Part shown: positions 34,714 to 43,220 of the stretch, piece after piece
Layout: each line of letters starts with the position of its first letter
Position numbering within the stretch: the stretch's first letter is position 1
Origin: Muribaculaceae bacterium
Lineage (GTDB): Bacteria; Bacteroidota; Bacteroidia; Bacteroidales; Muribaculaceae
Assembly: GCA_023665425.1 (NCBI GenBank)
Contig: JAMPDX010000001.1
Location: forward strand, 1 to 64,000
Direction: 5' to 3'
Length of the DNA: 64,000 nucleotides
Notes under the pieces: generated by a model
What the model was told of the DNA's origin: nothing
Databases searched by the model: none
Seen by the model: only the letters and a program-made list of their open reading frames with translations
Position numbers and translations under genes: made by a program

Positions 34714-35985
34714 ATGGATGATAAGATACGTTTGCTCATAATTGGTGGCGGCTTTGCAGGGCTCAATCTGGCAAAACGCTTGAATAATGATAAGTTTGAT
34801 GTGCATCTTGTGGACAGGAACAATTTCCACGGGTTCCCTCCTTTGTTTTATCAAGTGGCATCGTCGGGCTTGGATGCATCGTCGATAGCCTTCCCATTGC
34901 GGCGTGAATTCCGACGCATTGGCAAGCATACCACCTATCACATGGGGCATGTCAAGAATATTGATGTGGATGCACACACCGTCACAACGAGCTATGAGAC
35001 ACTGAGTTATGATAAGCTGGTGATTGCTGCAGGTACGACCAACAACTTCTTTGGCATACAGGGTCTGAGCGAGAGCGTATATGGCATCAAGACAATTGCC
35101 GAGGCCTCTCATACCCGCGATGAGATACTTGACCGCCTTGAGCGTGGTGCTATATGCAAAGACCCGCTGCGACGCCGACAATTGCTTAGTTTTCTGGTGG
35201 TAGGCGGTGGTCCAAGCGGTGTGGAGATAGCCGGTGCATTGGGTGAGATGAAGAAGGATATCCTGCCGCGCGAGTACCCCGAGTTGCGGCCCGAGGATGT
35301 GCGTATTGTATTGGTGGAGGGGAGCGACAAACTGTTGGCCGCACTCGACCCGCGTGCCGGGCAAAAGGCTAAGGAATACCTTGAGGATTTGATGGTGGAG
35401 GTACGCCTCAATACCGTGATGAAATCATATCAGGACAAGATGGTCTCCTTTGGTGACGGCTCGCAAGAGTATTGGGAGACACTTATCTGGACCGCCGGCG
35501 TTGTGGGTGAGCCAATGCCGGGATTTCCGGCTGCTACTATCGGCCATGGTGGCAGGATTGTGGTAGATGATTACTGCCGTGTCAAGGGTGTTGAGGATGT
35601 CTACGCCATTGGTGATATCGCACTGTGTATGACCGAAGATGCTCCCAAGGGACATCCCCAAGTGGCACAGGTGGCAATACAGATGGCCAAAAACCTGGCC
35701 TCCAACCTCAATGGCAATGCCCCTAAGCGCTTCATCTATAAAGACAAAGGGAGTATGGCTACAATAGGCAAGGGGCGTGCTGTCGTGGACATGAAGGGTA
35801 AATTTATTTCCGGGCTGATGGCCTGGTGGGCATGGATGCTGATACACCTCATCTCAATCCTGGGTATGCGCAATAAGTTGACAGTGTTCATCACATGGTG
35901 CTGGAACTATATAACTTATTCCACCTCCCTTCGTTTACTCTTTAGGCCAACTCGATATCCCGAGCGTCGCCATTGGGGTGATTAG
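34714..35985 (+). CDS. ndh: Type II NADH dehydrogenase
   Basis: A 423-residue FAD enzyme. LLIIGGGFAGLNLAK (FAD) and LVVGGGPSGVEIAGALGEM (NADH) are the two Rossmann loops; VYAIGDIAL near 305 binds FAD; the C-terminus has amphipathic and hydrophobic helices (WWAWMLIHLISILG) for membrane attachment. It passes electrons from NADH to quinone without pumping ions. It stands beside the rnf operon, so both membrane NADH routes are encoded here. Confidence 0.85.
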   Translation: MDDKIRLLIIGGGFAGLNLAKRLNNDKFDVHLVDRNNFHGFPPLFYQVASSGLDASSIAFPLRREFRRIGKHTTYHMGHVKNIDVDAHTVTTSYETLSYDKLVIAAGTTNNFFGIQGLSESVYGIKTIAEASHTRDEILDRLERGAICKDPLRRRQLLSFLVVGGGPSGVEIAGALGEMKKDILPREYPELRPEDVRIVLVEGSDKLLAALDPRAGQKAKEYLEDLMVEVRLNTVMKSYQDKMVSFGDGSQEYWETLIWTAGVVGEPMPGFPAATIGHGGRIVVDDYCRVKGVEDVYAIGDIALCMTEDAPKGHPQVAQVAIQMAKNLASNLNGNAPKRFIYKDKGSMATIGKGRAVVDMKGKFISGLMAWWAWMLIHLISILGMRNKLTVFITWCWNYITYSTSLRLLFRPTRYPERRHWGD

Positions 35986-36010
35986 AGTTTATTTTATAAA
36001 AAATTTAACC

Positions 36011-36592
36011 TTAGCCGATTTTTATACCAGAGAAGCCCATAAATGCCATTGCCAAGATGCCGGCACCTATCAGGGCCAGGGGCACACCTTTCATGGCCTT
36101 GGGTACCGGTGTCACTTCCAGTTGCTCACGGATACCGGCAAACAGCAGCAGCGCGAGGGTGAAGCCAAGAGAGGTGGAGAACCCATAGACGATAGACTCC
36201 AAGAGGGTGAACTCCTTTTGTATCACAAGGATAGCGACACCTAATACAGCGCAGTTGGTGGTGATTAGGGGCAGGAAGACTCCCAATGCTTCATACAGTG
36301 AGGGTGCTATCTTGCGTATGATTATTTCGAGCATCTGCACCAGCGAGGCTATCACCAAGATGAAAAGTATGGTCTGCAAAAATCCCAAATCGAGCGGGTC
36401 GAGAACATAAGTCTGTAAGCACCATGTCACAGCAGTAGACAGAGTGATGACGAATGTGACAGCCATGCCCATACCCAAGGCTGAGTCAGTCTTCTTGGAC
36501 ACACCCAAGAAGGGGCATATCCCGAGGAATTGCGCGAGGACAATATTGTTGATGAATATCGCAGTGACGATGATGGATATATATGTGAGCAT
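36011..36592 (-). CDS. rnfA: Rnf complex subunit A
   Basis: A 193-residue membrane protein, last gene of the rnf operon. INNIVLAQFLGICPFLGVS and LPLITTNCAVLGVAIL are RnfA signatures. RnfA and RnfE hold the shared Fe-S site between two inverted membrane halves. The complex couples ferredoxin to NAD with Na+ or H+ transport. Confidence 0.95.
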   Translation of the reverse strand: MLTYISIIVTAIFINNIVLAQFLGICPFLGVSKKTDSALGMGMAVTFVITLSTAVTWCLQTYVLDPLDLGFLQTILFILVIASLVQMLEIIIRKIAPSLYEALGVFLPLITTNCAVLGVAILVIQKEFTLLESIVYGFSTSLGFTLALLLFAGIREQLEVTPVPKAMKGVPLALIGAGILAMAFMGFSGIKIG

Positions 36593-36597
36593 GGCAA

Positions 36598-37194
36598 TTA
36601 CTTATTGAAGTGGCGGATTAGAGAGTTGACTATGGCTATCAAATAGCCGAGGGCTATAAAGGCACCGGGGGCAAGGACAAAGAGTAGCATACCATAGTCT
36701 TCGGAATATAATGAGAGTCCGAACAGTGAGCCGGTACCGAGCAATTCTCTTACGGCTCCCAAAATGGTGAGGGCCAGTGTAAAACCGATGCCGCAGCCCA
36801 GGCCGTCAAGGGCGGAGTCTACCACACTGTTGCGGGAGGCGAATGCTTCGGCTCTACCAAGCAAGATGCAGTTTACCACAATCAAGGGAATGAACAAGCC
36901 GAGGCTCTGTTCCAATGCCGGGGCCCATGCGCGTATGGCAAGCTGAAGCAGTGTCACAAAGGTGGCTATGACCACAATAAAGACCGGTATGCGCACCTTG
37001 TCGGGCACAAGGCTCTTCATCATGGAGATTACGGTGTTTGAGCATATCAATACAGCGGCTGTGGCAAGCCCCATCATTAAGCCGTTAGTGGCAGACGAGG
37101 TGGTGCCAAGGGTTGCACACATACCCAGCAGTAACACCAGTACCGGGTTAGAGGGGAGTATGCCGTTCCAGATTATTTGGAATTTATTCTTCAT
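36598..37194 (-). CDS. rnfE: Rnf complex subunit E
   Basis: A 198-residue membrane protein. NPVLVLLLGMCATLGTTSSA and FIPLIVVNCILLGRAEAFAS are RnfE signatures, related to RnfA. Three bases before the rnfG end and five before rnfA, in one transcript. Confidence 0.95.
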   Translation of the reverse strand: MKNKFQIIWNGILPSNPVLVLLLGMCATLGTTSSATNGLMMGLATAAVLICSNTVISMMKSLVPDKVRIPVFIVVIATFVTLLQLAIRAWAPALEQSLGLFIPLIVVNCILLGRAEAFASRNSVVDSALDGLGCGIGFTLALTILGAVRELLGTGSLFGLSLYSEDYGMLLFVLAPGAFIALGYLIAIVNSLIRHFNK

Positions 37195-37197
37195 GGC

Positions 37198-37956
37198 TTA
37201 GAGCTTGTTTTTCTGGTCATTGTGTTTGGGAGAAGTGCCGGAGGCTGCATCGTGGGTCGGGGCTGACTCCTTGTTTGCCTTCTTGTTACCTTGCTTATCG
37301 GCTTGTGATGAAGCGCCGGAGACACCGTCACCTTTGGCACCTTCGGCCTTGATACCGGTCTTCTCGGTCTTGACTTGTGTGTAAGCATCAAAGGCCTCAC
37401 GCAGTGCACCAAGGAATGCACGGGAAGATATTGTGGCAGCGGTGATGCCATCTATCTCGCCATGTTGCGCTTTGTCTTTCACTACATAAAATGATATCTG
37501 TGCCGGAGATTTACCAATCACGGAGCGTGCTCCGGTGGGGTCGCGAAACCATTCTTGCATCTTGCTGCCCAGGCCGGGGGTCTCGGCGTGTGAGAGCACC
37601 TGATAGTCCTTGACAGTGCCATTGGCGTTAAAGCCGGCCATTATCTGTATCTCGCCACCGAAGCCGGCCATAGTGAATGTGGAGACGGCGGCGCCATTAA
37701 ATTTGCCATTCAAGTAAGCCGGATAAACGGTGCATTTGGTACCGGAGGGAGTAGTGACTTCAACGGCATCGGCCACCGGGTCATTGTCCATCTGCGGGGC
37801 AACGCGGCGGATAGCCTCAACACGGTTCTTTTGTTCTGTCTGCGCTATTGGCTCCTTGGTGATGATATACATGCCGGCGAGCAGGGCAGCGGCCACGATA
37901 CATACAATCCCAAGCGAGAGTATCATGTTTGGCAGGGTGGATTTCAGCTTTTTCAT
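37198..37956 (-). CDS. rnfG: Rnf complex subunit G (FMN-binding)
   Basis: About 252 residues from ATG 37956, coupled to rnfD by ATGA; one membrane helix (about 13-32) and a periplasmic FMN domain. The covalent FMN site, usually S/T-GAT, reads TAATISSRA, so its second position is Ala not Gly. The last 60 residues are a Lys/Ala/Ser-rich low-complexity tail not typical of RnfG. Confidence 0.9.
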   Translation of the reverse strand: MKKLKSTLPNMILSLGIVCIVAAALLAGMYIITKEPIAQTEQKNRVEAIRRVAPQMDNDPVADAVEVTTPSGTKCTVYPAYLNGKFNGAAVSTFTMAGFGGEIQIMAGFNANGTVKDYQVLSHAETPGLGSKMQEWFRDPTGARSVIGKSPAQISFYVVKDKAQHGEIDGITAATISSRAFLGALREAFDAYTQVKTEKTGIKAEGAKGDGVSGASSQADKQGNKKANKESAPTHDAASGTSPKHNDQKNKL

Positions 37957-38924
37957 GCAGCAGCCTCCTTTCTCTTTTTGCCGGAGCCGAAGCGGCGCGG
38001 ACGACAATATTTATTGAGCAAGGGTGTGCAACTGTTTCCTAACAGAATAGCGAAAGAGACACCCTCGGGATATGCGCCCCACAGGCGTATCACAATGGTT
38101 ATCACACCTATAAGCACACCGTATATAATTTGCCCCTTATGTGTCATAGGCGAGGTGACATAGTCGGTGGCCATAAATACGGCGCCGAGCAGCATGCCGC
38201 CGGTGAGCAGTTCCACTATCGGGTTAGCTCCACAAACCCATGCCAAAATAGCGGCAGAGAGGAGCATTGACACCGGGATGTGCCATGTTATGGTACGTGT
38301 AATGAGCAGATAAGCCAGCCCGATGAGTATGGCAATGGAGCCAACTTCGCCCCATGAGCCATTCATGTCGCCTACGGAGACTGCGAGCCAATCAATGGTT
38401 GATGAGTCTATATGGTGTCCGCTCATCTTGAGTGTGCCGAGTATTGTGGCGCCGGAGGAGGCATCAGCACCGGCTACCCCATTGCCCACCGTAGTGCTCC
38501 AGGTAGTCATGGCTGCCGGGAAGGAGAGAAGCAAAAATACACGCCCTACAAGCGCCGGGTTCCATATATTGGTGCCCAAGCCGCCGAAGGACATTTTGCC
38601 TATGCCTATGGCTACTATTGCGCCGATAATTACCATCCACCATGGCAGAGAGGCCGGCACATTCATGGCTAACAGTATGCCGGTGATGAGCGCCGAGCCA
38701 TTCAGGAGAGTGAAGGGGCGCTTCATGATGAGTGTGGCTATAACCCACTCGGTGAGCAGGCATGCACCCACACTTATAAGCAGGCAGGTCAGAGAGCTCA
38801 GTCCAAACACCCAAATACCGACGGCGATGGCCGGCAGCAGGGCTATGACCACATTCCACATACGCCGATTCACAGTGTCTGACGTATGCACATGGGGTGA
38901 TCCGGATATTATTAATTGCTGCAT
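37953..38924 (-). CDS. rnfD: Rnf complex subunit D (FMN-binding)
   Basis: A 323-residue membrane protein of the NqrB/RnfD family. SPHVHTSDTVNRRMW opens it, and ADASSGATILGTLK holds the SGAT threonine for FMN attachment. MATDYVTSPMTHKGQIIYG near residue 254 is typical. Confidence 0.95.
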   Translation of the reverse strand: MQQLIISGSPHVHTSDTVNRRMWNVVIALLPAIAVGIWVFGLSSLTCLLISVGACLLTEWVIATLIMKRPFTLLNGSALITGILLAMNVPASLPWWMVIIGAIVAIGIGKMSFGGLGTNIWNPALVGRVFLLLSFPAAMTTWSTTVGNGVAGADASSGATILGTLKMSGHHIDSSTIDWLAVSVGDMNGSWGEVGSIAILIGLAYLLITRTITWHIPVSMLLSAAILAWVCGANPIVELLTGGMLLGAVFMATDYVTSPMTHKGQIIYGVLIGVITIVIRLWGAYPEGVSFAILLGNSCTPLLNKYCRPRRFGSGKKRKEAAA

Positions 38925-38959
38925 AGATAAAGTCTGATATTATCTGTTTGAGTAGACAT

Positions 38960-40270
38960 TTATAGTTTGCGGATTTGGCGTTTTGCCAAACGGATAAAAT
39001 CGAGCAGAGGGCGTGAGGCAGGACATGTATAAACGCATGAGCCGCATTCTATACAGTCGGCTACATTGTGTGCCTTGGTGTCGGCCCACATATTCTGTAC
39101 GCTCTGAGCTGCGAGCAGGTAGGGCTCGAGGCCCATGGGGCATACATCGACACATGATGCACACCTTATACATGGCTCCGGCTCGCAGCGATGGCTCATG
39201 GACTCGGGCAGAACGAGTATGCCGCTCATTCCCTTGGTAGTAGGGGTGTCGAGTGTAGCCATGGCACGCCCCATCATCGGACCACCGCTGATTACCTTGC
39301 CGGTATTTTCCGGCAGGCCTCCGGCAGCCTCGATAAGGTCTTTCACTGGGGTGCCTATCTGCACCAGGAAGTTTCCGGGATTTGTGAGCTCCGGGCCGGT
39401 AACAGTCACTACTCTTGAGGTGAGAGGCAGTCCCTTCTCGCATGCTTGATATACGGCGTATGCGGTGGCCACATTGTCCACTATGGCACCCACATATACC
39501 GGGAGGGCACCTGAGGGTACCTGGCGGTTGAGAATGGCGTCGATAAGCTGCTTCTCACCACCTTGTGGATATTTCTTTTTAAGCTCGACAACTTCCACAT
39601 TCTTATGGTGGCCGGCAGCCTCACGCATGGCGGCAATAGCCTCCGGCTTGTTTTCCTCGATACCGATGTAACACTTTTGCACCTTTACAGCCTTCATGAG
39701 CCAGCGTGCGCCACGCACTATGCCATCGGCATGCTCACGCATCAGCCGGTCATCGCATGTGAGCCAGGGCTCACATTCGGCACCATTGATAATGACGAAT
39801 TCAGGACGATTGCCTTTGCCCGGAGAGAGTTTTACAGATGTGGGGAAAGTAGCACCACCCAGACCGACTATTCCGCACTCAGCCACACGGGCCACGATGT
39901 CGGCCGGAGCGTAATGAGCGCTAAGGTCCATAGCAGGGAGGGGCTCGAATGTATCTTCAGCCTCGGGGTCACGTTCTATCTCAATGGCCTCCACAGGGTA
40001 GCCTGCCACATCTCGTGTGGTGGTAATCTTCTTCACTGTGCCGGAGACGGGGGAGTGGAGTGATGCACTCACATAACCGCCGGGCTTGGCTATCATCTGG
40101 CCGGCCAGCACCTTGTCGTTAACTTTGACTTCGGCCTGAGAGGGCGCGCCTATACTTTGGCTCAATATTACGGTCAGCACGTTTGGCTGCACCGGTGCAG
40201 TGATAGGCACATTGGCCGTATGTTTGCAATCATCGGGGTGAATACCCCCTTTTCGGAATGTCTTTTTCAT
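38960..40270 (-). CDS. rnfC: Rnf complex subunit C (NADH site)
   Basis: About 436 residues from ATG 40270, which overlaps the rnfB stop. It starts MKKTFRKGGIHPDDCK, typical RnfC. VGLGGATFPTSVK is the NADH/FMN loop. Two [4Fe-4S] motifs follow: CIRCASCVDVCP and CIECGSCVYTCP. It passes electrons between NADH and RnfB. Confidence 0.95.
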   Translation of the reverse strand: MKKTFRKGGIHPDDCKHTANVPITAPVQPNVLTVILSQSIGAPSQAEVKVNDKVLAGQMIAKPGGYVSASLHSPVSGTVKKITTTRDVAGYPVEAIEIERDPEAEDTFEPLPAMDLSAHYAPADIVARVAECGIVGLGGATFPTSVKLSPGKGNRPEFVIINGAECEPWLTCDDRLMREHADGIVRGARWLMKAVKVQKCYIGIEENKPEAIAAMREAAGHHKNVEVVELKKKYPQGGEKQLIDAILNRQVPSGALPVYVGAIVDNVATAYAVYQACEKGLPLTSRVVTVTGPELTNPGNFLVQIGTPVKDLIEAAGGLPENTGKVISGGPMMGRAMATLDTPTTKGMSGILVLPESMSHRCEPEPCIRCASCVDVCPMGLEPYLLAAQSVQNMWADTKAHNVADCIECGSCVYTCPASRPLLDFIRLAKRQIRKL

Positions 40271-41094
40271 ACTGTTTGGGGGGTGTTTTCTATTAATATC
40301 GTCTTGCGCGGACAGGCTTCTATACAAGCGCCGCAGCGGGTACAAGCGTTAGTGTCAATCATTGCCAATGGTCCGATAAGAGTTACAGCACCGGAGGGGC
40401 ATGTCTTCTTGCATTTGCCGCAGCCAATGCAGCTAACCTTGCACTCTTTAAGGGCCTGAGCACCCTTGTCTTTGTTTCGGCAAGCTACAAACACGGTGGT
40501 GTCATAGCCATCGGGCACAGAGACTATTTCCATTACTCCTCGCGGACAAGTGTCGGCACATTTGCCACATCCCACACATTTAGAAATCTCCACCACCGGA
40601 AGCTCTGTCTCGGGGTCAATATGCAGGGCGTCGTAGGGACAAGCCTCCACACAGTCGCCACATCCGAGACATCCGTAGGCGCAGTCAGACTCACCCTCGC
40701 AGAACGATGCTTCAATAGAGCAGCGATGTACACCGTCATATCGGCGCACGTCAGGGCGAAGGCTGCATGAGCCGTTGCAAGCCACAACGGCGCGCTTCAT
40801 GATGGCGTTGCCGGGGTTCAGTCCGAGTATCTCACCAATGCGCTTCATGCCGGAAGCACCCGCGCCCGGACACATAATATTATCAAGAGATGAAGCTGCG
40901 CAGCATGCGGTGGCGAAGTCGTGACACCCTTTGTAGCCACATGCACCGCAATTGGCTCCGGGTAGACATTCCTCCACTAAGGCAATGCGCTCATCTTCAT
41001 GCACATAAAAGCGCCTTGAGACAAAGTACAACACTGCTCCGGCCAGAATACCGATACCTCCCATGAGCAGTATTGTTAACCAAAAAATATCCAT
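40267..41094 (-). CDS. rnfB: Rnf complex subunit B (multi Fe-S)
   Basis: A 275-residue protein with one N-terminal membrane helix, an Fe-S domain (ANCGACGYKGCHDFA, CPGAGA), and four ferredoxin-type CxxCxxCxxxC motifs (CLGCGDCVEAC, CVGCGKCADTC, CIGCGKCKKTC, CTRCGACIEAC). It is the entry for ferredoxin electrons. The extra pair of clusters over the enterobacterial form is usual in anaerobes. Confidence 0.95.
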   Translation of the reverse strand: MDIFWLTILLMGGIGILAGAVLYFVSRRFYVHEDERIALVEECLPGANCGACGYKGCHDFATACCAASSLDNIMCPGAGASGMKRIGEILGLNPGNAIMKRAVVACNGSCSLRPDVRRYDGVHRCSIEASFCEGESDCAYGCLGCGDCVEACPYDALHIDPETELPVVEISKCVGCGKCADTCPRGVMEIVSVPDGYDTTVFVACRNKDKGAQALKECKVSCIGCGKCKKTCPSGAVTLIGPLAMIDTNACTRCGACIEACPRKTILIENTPQTV

Positions 41095-41140
41095 ATATGT
41101 AGTTGTAGGTCAAAAAGTTATGAATTGTGTAAAAGGTCGG

Positions 41141-41563
41141 TTATGTCAGAATAATAAACTGGTGGTTTGTGTTGATATCCTTGCGACACCACCACAGTAT
41201 CAGATATGTGAGAGTGCAAGCGCCTATACCGGCAAGCAGAGCAGCCCATTCGGGCACGCCGAGCTGGCATAGCGATACGATAGGCAGGATAAGCATAAGG
41301 CATGGGAGCCCCAGCATAAGCCCTACGGCCCGCCTATGTGTCCCGTTAGAAGCACCTATTCGTACCCGCTGTCCCTGTGTGAAGTCAGCCGGGTTGGCCA
41401 CATGTATCCTTATCGTTCCGCCAGAGTGCTTGCAAAGGGCAGCAGCAGCGCATGCGGAGCAATTATCAGACTCATTGTCGGAGATAACTACTTCCACTTC
41501 AGATGAATACGGCAATATACGCCGTATAACCGCTTGATGCTCTATGCTGACGTTCTGACTCAC
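41141..41563 (-). CDS. rseC: RseC/MucC-family membrane protein
   Basis: A 140-residue protein with the SACAAAALCKHSGG cysteine site and two membrane helices (about 85-102 and 107-124). RseC-like genes head rnf operons in Bacteroidota, 46 bases before rnfB here. Probably helps assembly or redox function of Rnf. Confidence 0.85.
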   Translation of the reverse strand: MSQNVSIEHQAVIRRILPYSSEVEVVISDNESDNCSACAAAALCKHSGGTIRIHVANPADFTQGQRVRIGASNGTHRRAVGLMLGLPCLMLILPIVSLCQLGVPEWAALLAGIGACTLTYLILWWCRKDINTNHQFIILT

Positions 41564-41573
41564 TATCCGCCCA

Positions 41574-41605
41574 CAAAATTACAAAATCTAAATGAGCTGA
41601 ACAAA
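41574..41605 (-). promoter_or_regulatory. Promoter of the rseC-rnf operon
   Basis: Leftward TTTG (41602-41605) and TAATTTTG (41574-41581), 20-base spacer, 11 bases before the rseC start. Confidence 0.75.
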
Positions 41606-41649
41606 GAAAATTACGGAAATTTTTCTGTAATTAATCCTTTGCATTTTCG

Positions 41650-41681
41650 TTTGCAAATATGGAGCGTTTTTCGTAATTTTG
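41650..41681 (+). promoter_or_regulatory. Promoter of zinc-repeat protein gene
   Basis: TTTG (41650-41653) and TAATTTTG (41674-41681) are 20 bases apart. The box ends only five bases before the ATG at 41687, so the transcript would start at or next to the start codon. Confidence 0.75.
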
Positions 41682-41686
41682 CGTGT

Positions 41687-42124
41687 ATGAAAAAGATACT
41701 TGCGCTACTCGTTTTTGCTTTGTGCTGTCTGACAATGGCAGCAGATAATTATTACTGTACATATTGTGGATCGCGTTACTCATCAATCAGCTCGATGACA
41801 GCCAACAAATGCTCCCGTCACCCTGATGGCGCATATAAGGGGTATCATACTCCTTATCAGGGAGATAGTTCACAGAAAAAGTTTTATTGTGCTTATTGCG
41901 GATCCTCGTTCACATCTATCGGCTCGATGACGGCCAACAAGTGTTCTCGCTATCCTGATGGTGTATACATGGGATATCATTCACCTTACAGCGGCAGTGC
42001 CTCCAACAAGTATTATTGCATCTATTGCGGATCCTCGTTCACATCCATTGGCTCGATGACGGCCAACAAATGCTCGCGCCACCCAAAAGGGGCATATAAG
42101 GGCTATCATTCTCCATCTCGATAA
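41687..42124 (+). CDS. Secreted protein with three zinc-finger-like repeats
   Basis: A 145-residue protein with a signal peptide (residues 1-18) and three near-identical units of about 43 residues beginning at 22, 66 and 109. Each has Y-C-x-Y-C-G-S, SMTANKCSR and KGYH. Possible metal ligands are C24/C27/C42/H45, C68/C71/C86 and C111/C114/C129/H132; in the second repeat His 89 is Tyr. The frame runs further left to 41534 but the signal peptide and promoter fix the start here. Function unknown; the unit recalls short Bacteroidota extracellular cysteine-repeat proteins. Confidence 0.8.
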   Translation: MKKILALLVFALCCLTMAADNYYCTYCGSRYSSISSMTANKCSRHPDGAYKGYHTPYQGDSSQKKFYCAYCGSSFTSIGSMTANKCSRYPDGVYMGYHSPYSGSASNKYYCIYCGSSFTSIGSMTANKCSRHPKGAYKGYHSPSR

Positions 42125-42206
42125 TAAGTGTCTCACATTAAATAGTATATGTATTCAAGCGACTCGTGTTTAACCTTTTATATGGCTCACTTATAGGCAT
42201 AAAGGA

Positions 42207-42238
42207 AACGTCATGCCCCGAAAGGAGAGCATGACGTT
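42207..42238 (-). terminator. Hairpin terminator after the small gene
   Basis: AACGTCATGC (42207-42216) pairs exactly with GCATGACGTT (42229-42238), loop 12 bases. On the leftward strand TTTCCTTT follows. It lies 32 bases after the 50-residue gene. Confidence 0.6.
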
Positions 42239-42269
42239 GTCGTTATACCCGTTAGGGTAATAGTTGCTT

Positions 42270-42422
42270 TCAATTCAAAACCAATGTTCCGGCAGCAGGC
42301 GAGTAGTTGTAAGCTCGCGCAAAGTTTCGCAGGAAATTGATAGTAGACATACGTGGGGTCTTCATGTTAATATCATCGGCTTTCTGTGCCGTGCGAATTT
42401 TAGAGGTGTAGATTTTTTGCAT
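42270..42422 (-). CDS. Small protein (50 residues), not previously called by length cut-offs
   Basis: Reading the complement from ATG 42422 gives MQKIYTSKIRTAQKADDINM then KTPRMSTINFLRNFARAYNY and a stop after SPAAGTLVLN. The frame fills a gap of 388 bases between neighbours and is followed by a hairpin. A start at 42365 would give a 31-residue form. The C-terminus NFARAYxYxPxxGTLVLN looks like a conserved short motif that I have seen in Bacteroidales intergenic regions; I cannot confirm it. Confidence 0.5.
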   Translation of the reverse strand: MQKIYTSKIRTAQKADDINMKTPRMSTINFLRNFARAYNYSPAAGTLVLN

Positions 42423-42512
42423 AGGCAAACATGGTGTTAAATGATAGTTTACATTATACTAACGCATGTTTCTGGATAATATTGTAAAAATCTAAAAAAA
42501 TCGTAAGGTGTC

Positions 42513-43220
42513 CTATATGTCGCACTCTTGGCTTGTGGGGATGTAGTGGTGCAGGGCGTGGCAATGGGTGAGTGTCTGCTCCACAATGATGTGCTTGTTG
42601 GCCATGCCGGAAATGATGGACATCTCGTGGCTCACAAGGATGATGGTGGTATGCTTTGCCAATGCTTCTACTATCCCGTATATTTGTTGCTCAAAACGCT
42701 TATCGACGTATGACAATGGCTCATCGAGGACTAATAGCTCGGGCTTGGAAATAATTGCACGGGCCAGCAAGGTACGTTGCAATTGGCCGCCGGAGAGTTC
42801 GCCAATACTTTGCGACATAAATTTATCGGTATTGGTGAGCGCGACAACTTCATCCAGGCGCTCATAGTCCGTAGCTGTGGGGCGGCTCCAGGGCTTGCGA
42901 TAAAGGCCTGAAAGTATCACCTCTTTGACAGTAATGGGGAAGCTGGTGTCGATAGCGCTCTTCTGCGGCAGGTAGCCAATGTGCAGATGCTTAACCTTAT
43001 TACCCTGTATGTCAAAATATTGCACTGTACCGTGGGTGGGCTTTAGTAGTTTCAGCAACACGCGCAGCAAGGTGGTTTTGCCTCCTCCGTTGGGGCCCGA
43101 TATGGCCAAAAAGTCGCCGCGGTCTATTGTCAGATTAATGTCGGTAAGTGCGGGCGGTCTATGGCTTTCATAACTCACCGAGACATTGTTGAGCTCAATG
43201 ATTGGTCTGTGTGAGTGCAT
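42513..43220 (-). CDS. znuC: Metal ABC transporter ATPase (ZnuC-like)
   Basis: A 235-residue ABC ATPase. Walker A ISGPNGGGKTTLL, Q-loop YLPQKSAI, signature LSGGQLQR, Walker B LLVLDEP and H-loop SHE are all present. The spacing of these and the partner gene upstream fit zinc/manganese uptake. It overlaps the znuA stop by 26 bases. No permease gene follows. Confidence 0.85.
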   Translation of the reverse strand: MHSHRPIIELNNVSVSYESHRPPALTDINLTIDRGDFLAISGPNGGGKTTLLRVLLKLLKPTHGTVQYFDIQGNKVKHLHIGYLPQKSAIDTSFPITVKEVILSGLYRKPWSRPTATDYERLDEVVALTNTDKFMSQSIGELSGGQLQRTLLARAIISKPELLVLDEPLSYVDKRFEQQIYGIVEALAKHTTIILVSHEMSIISGMANKHIIVEQTLTHCHALHHYIPTSQECDI

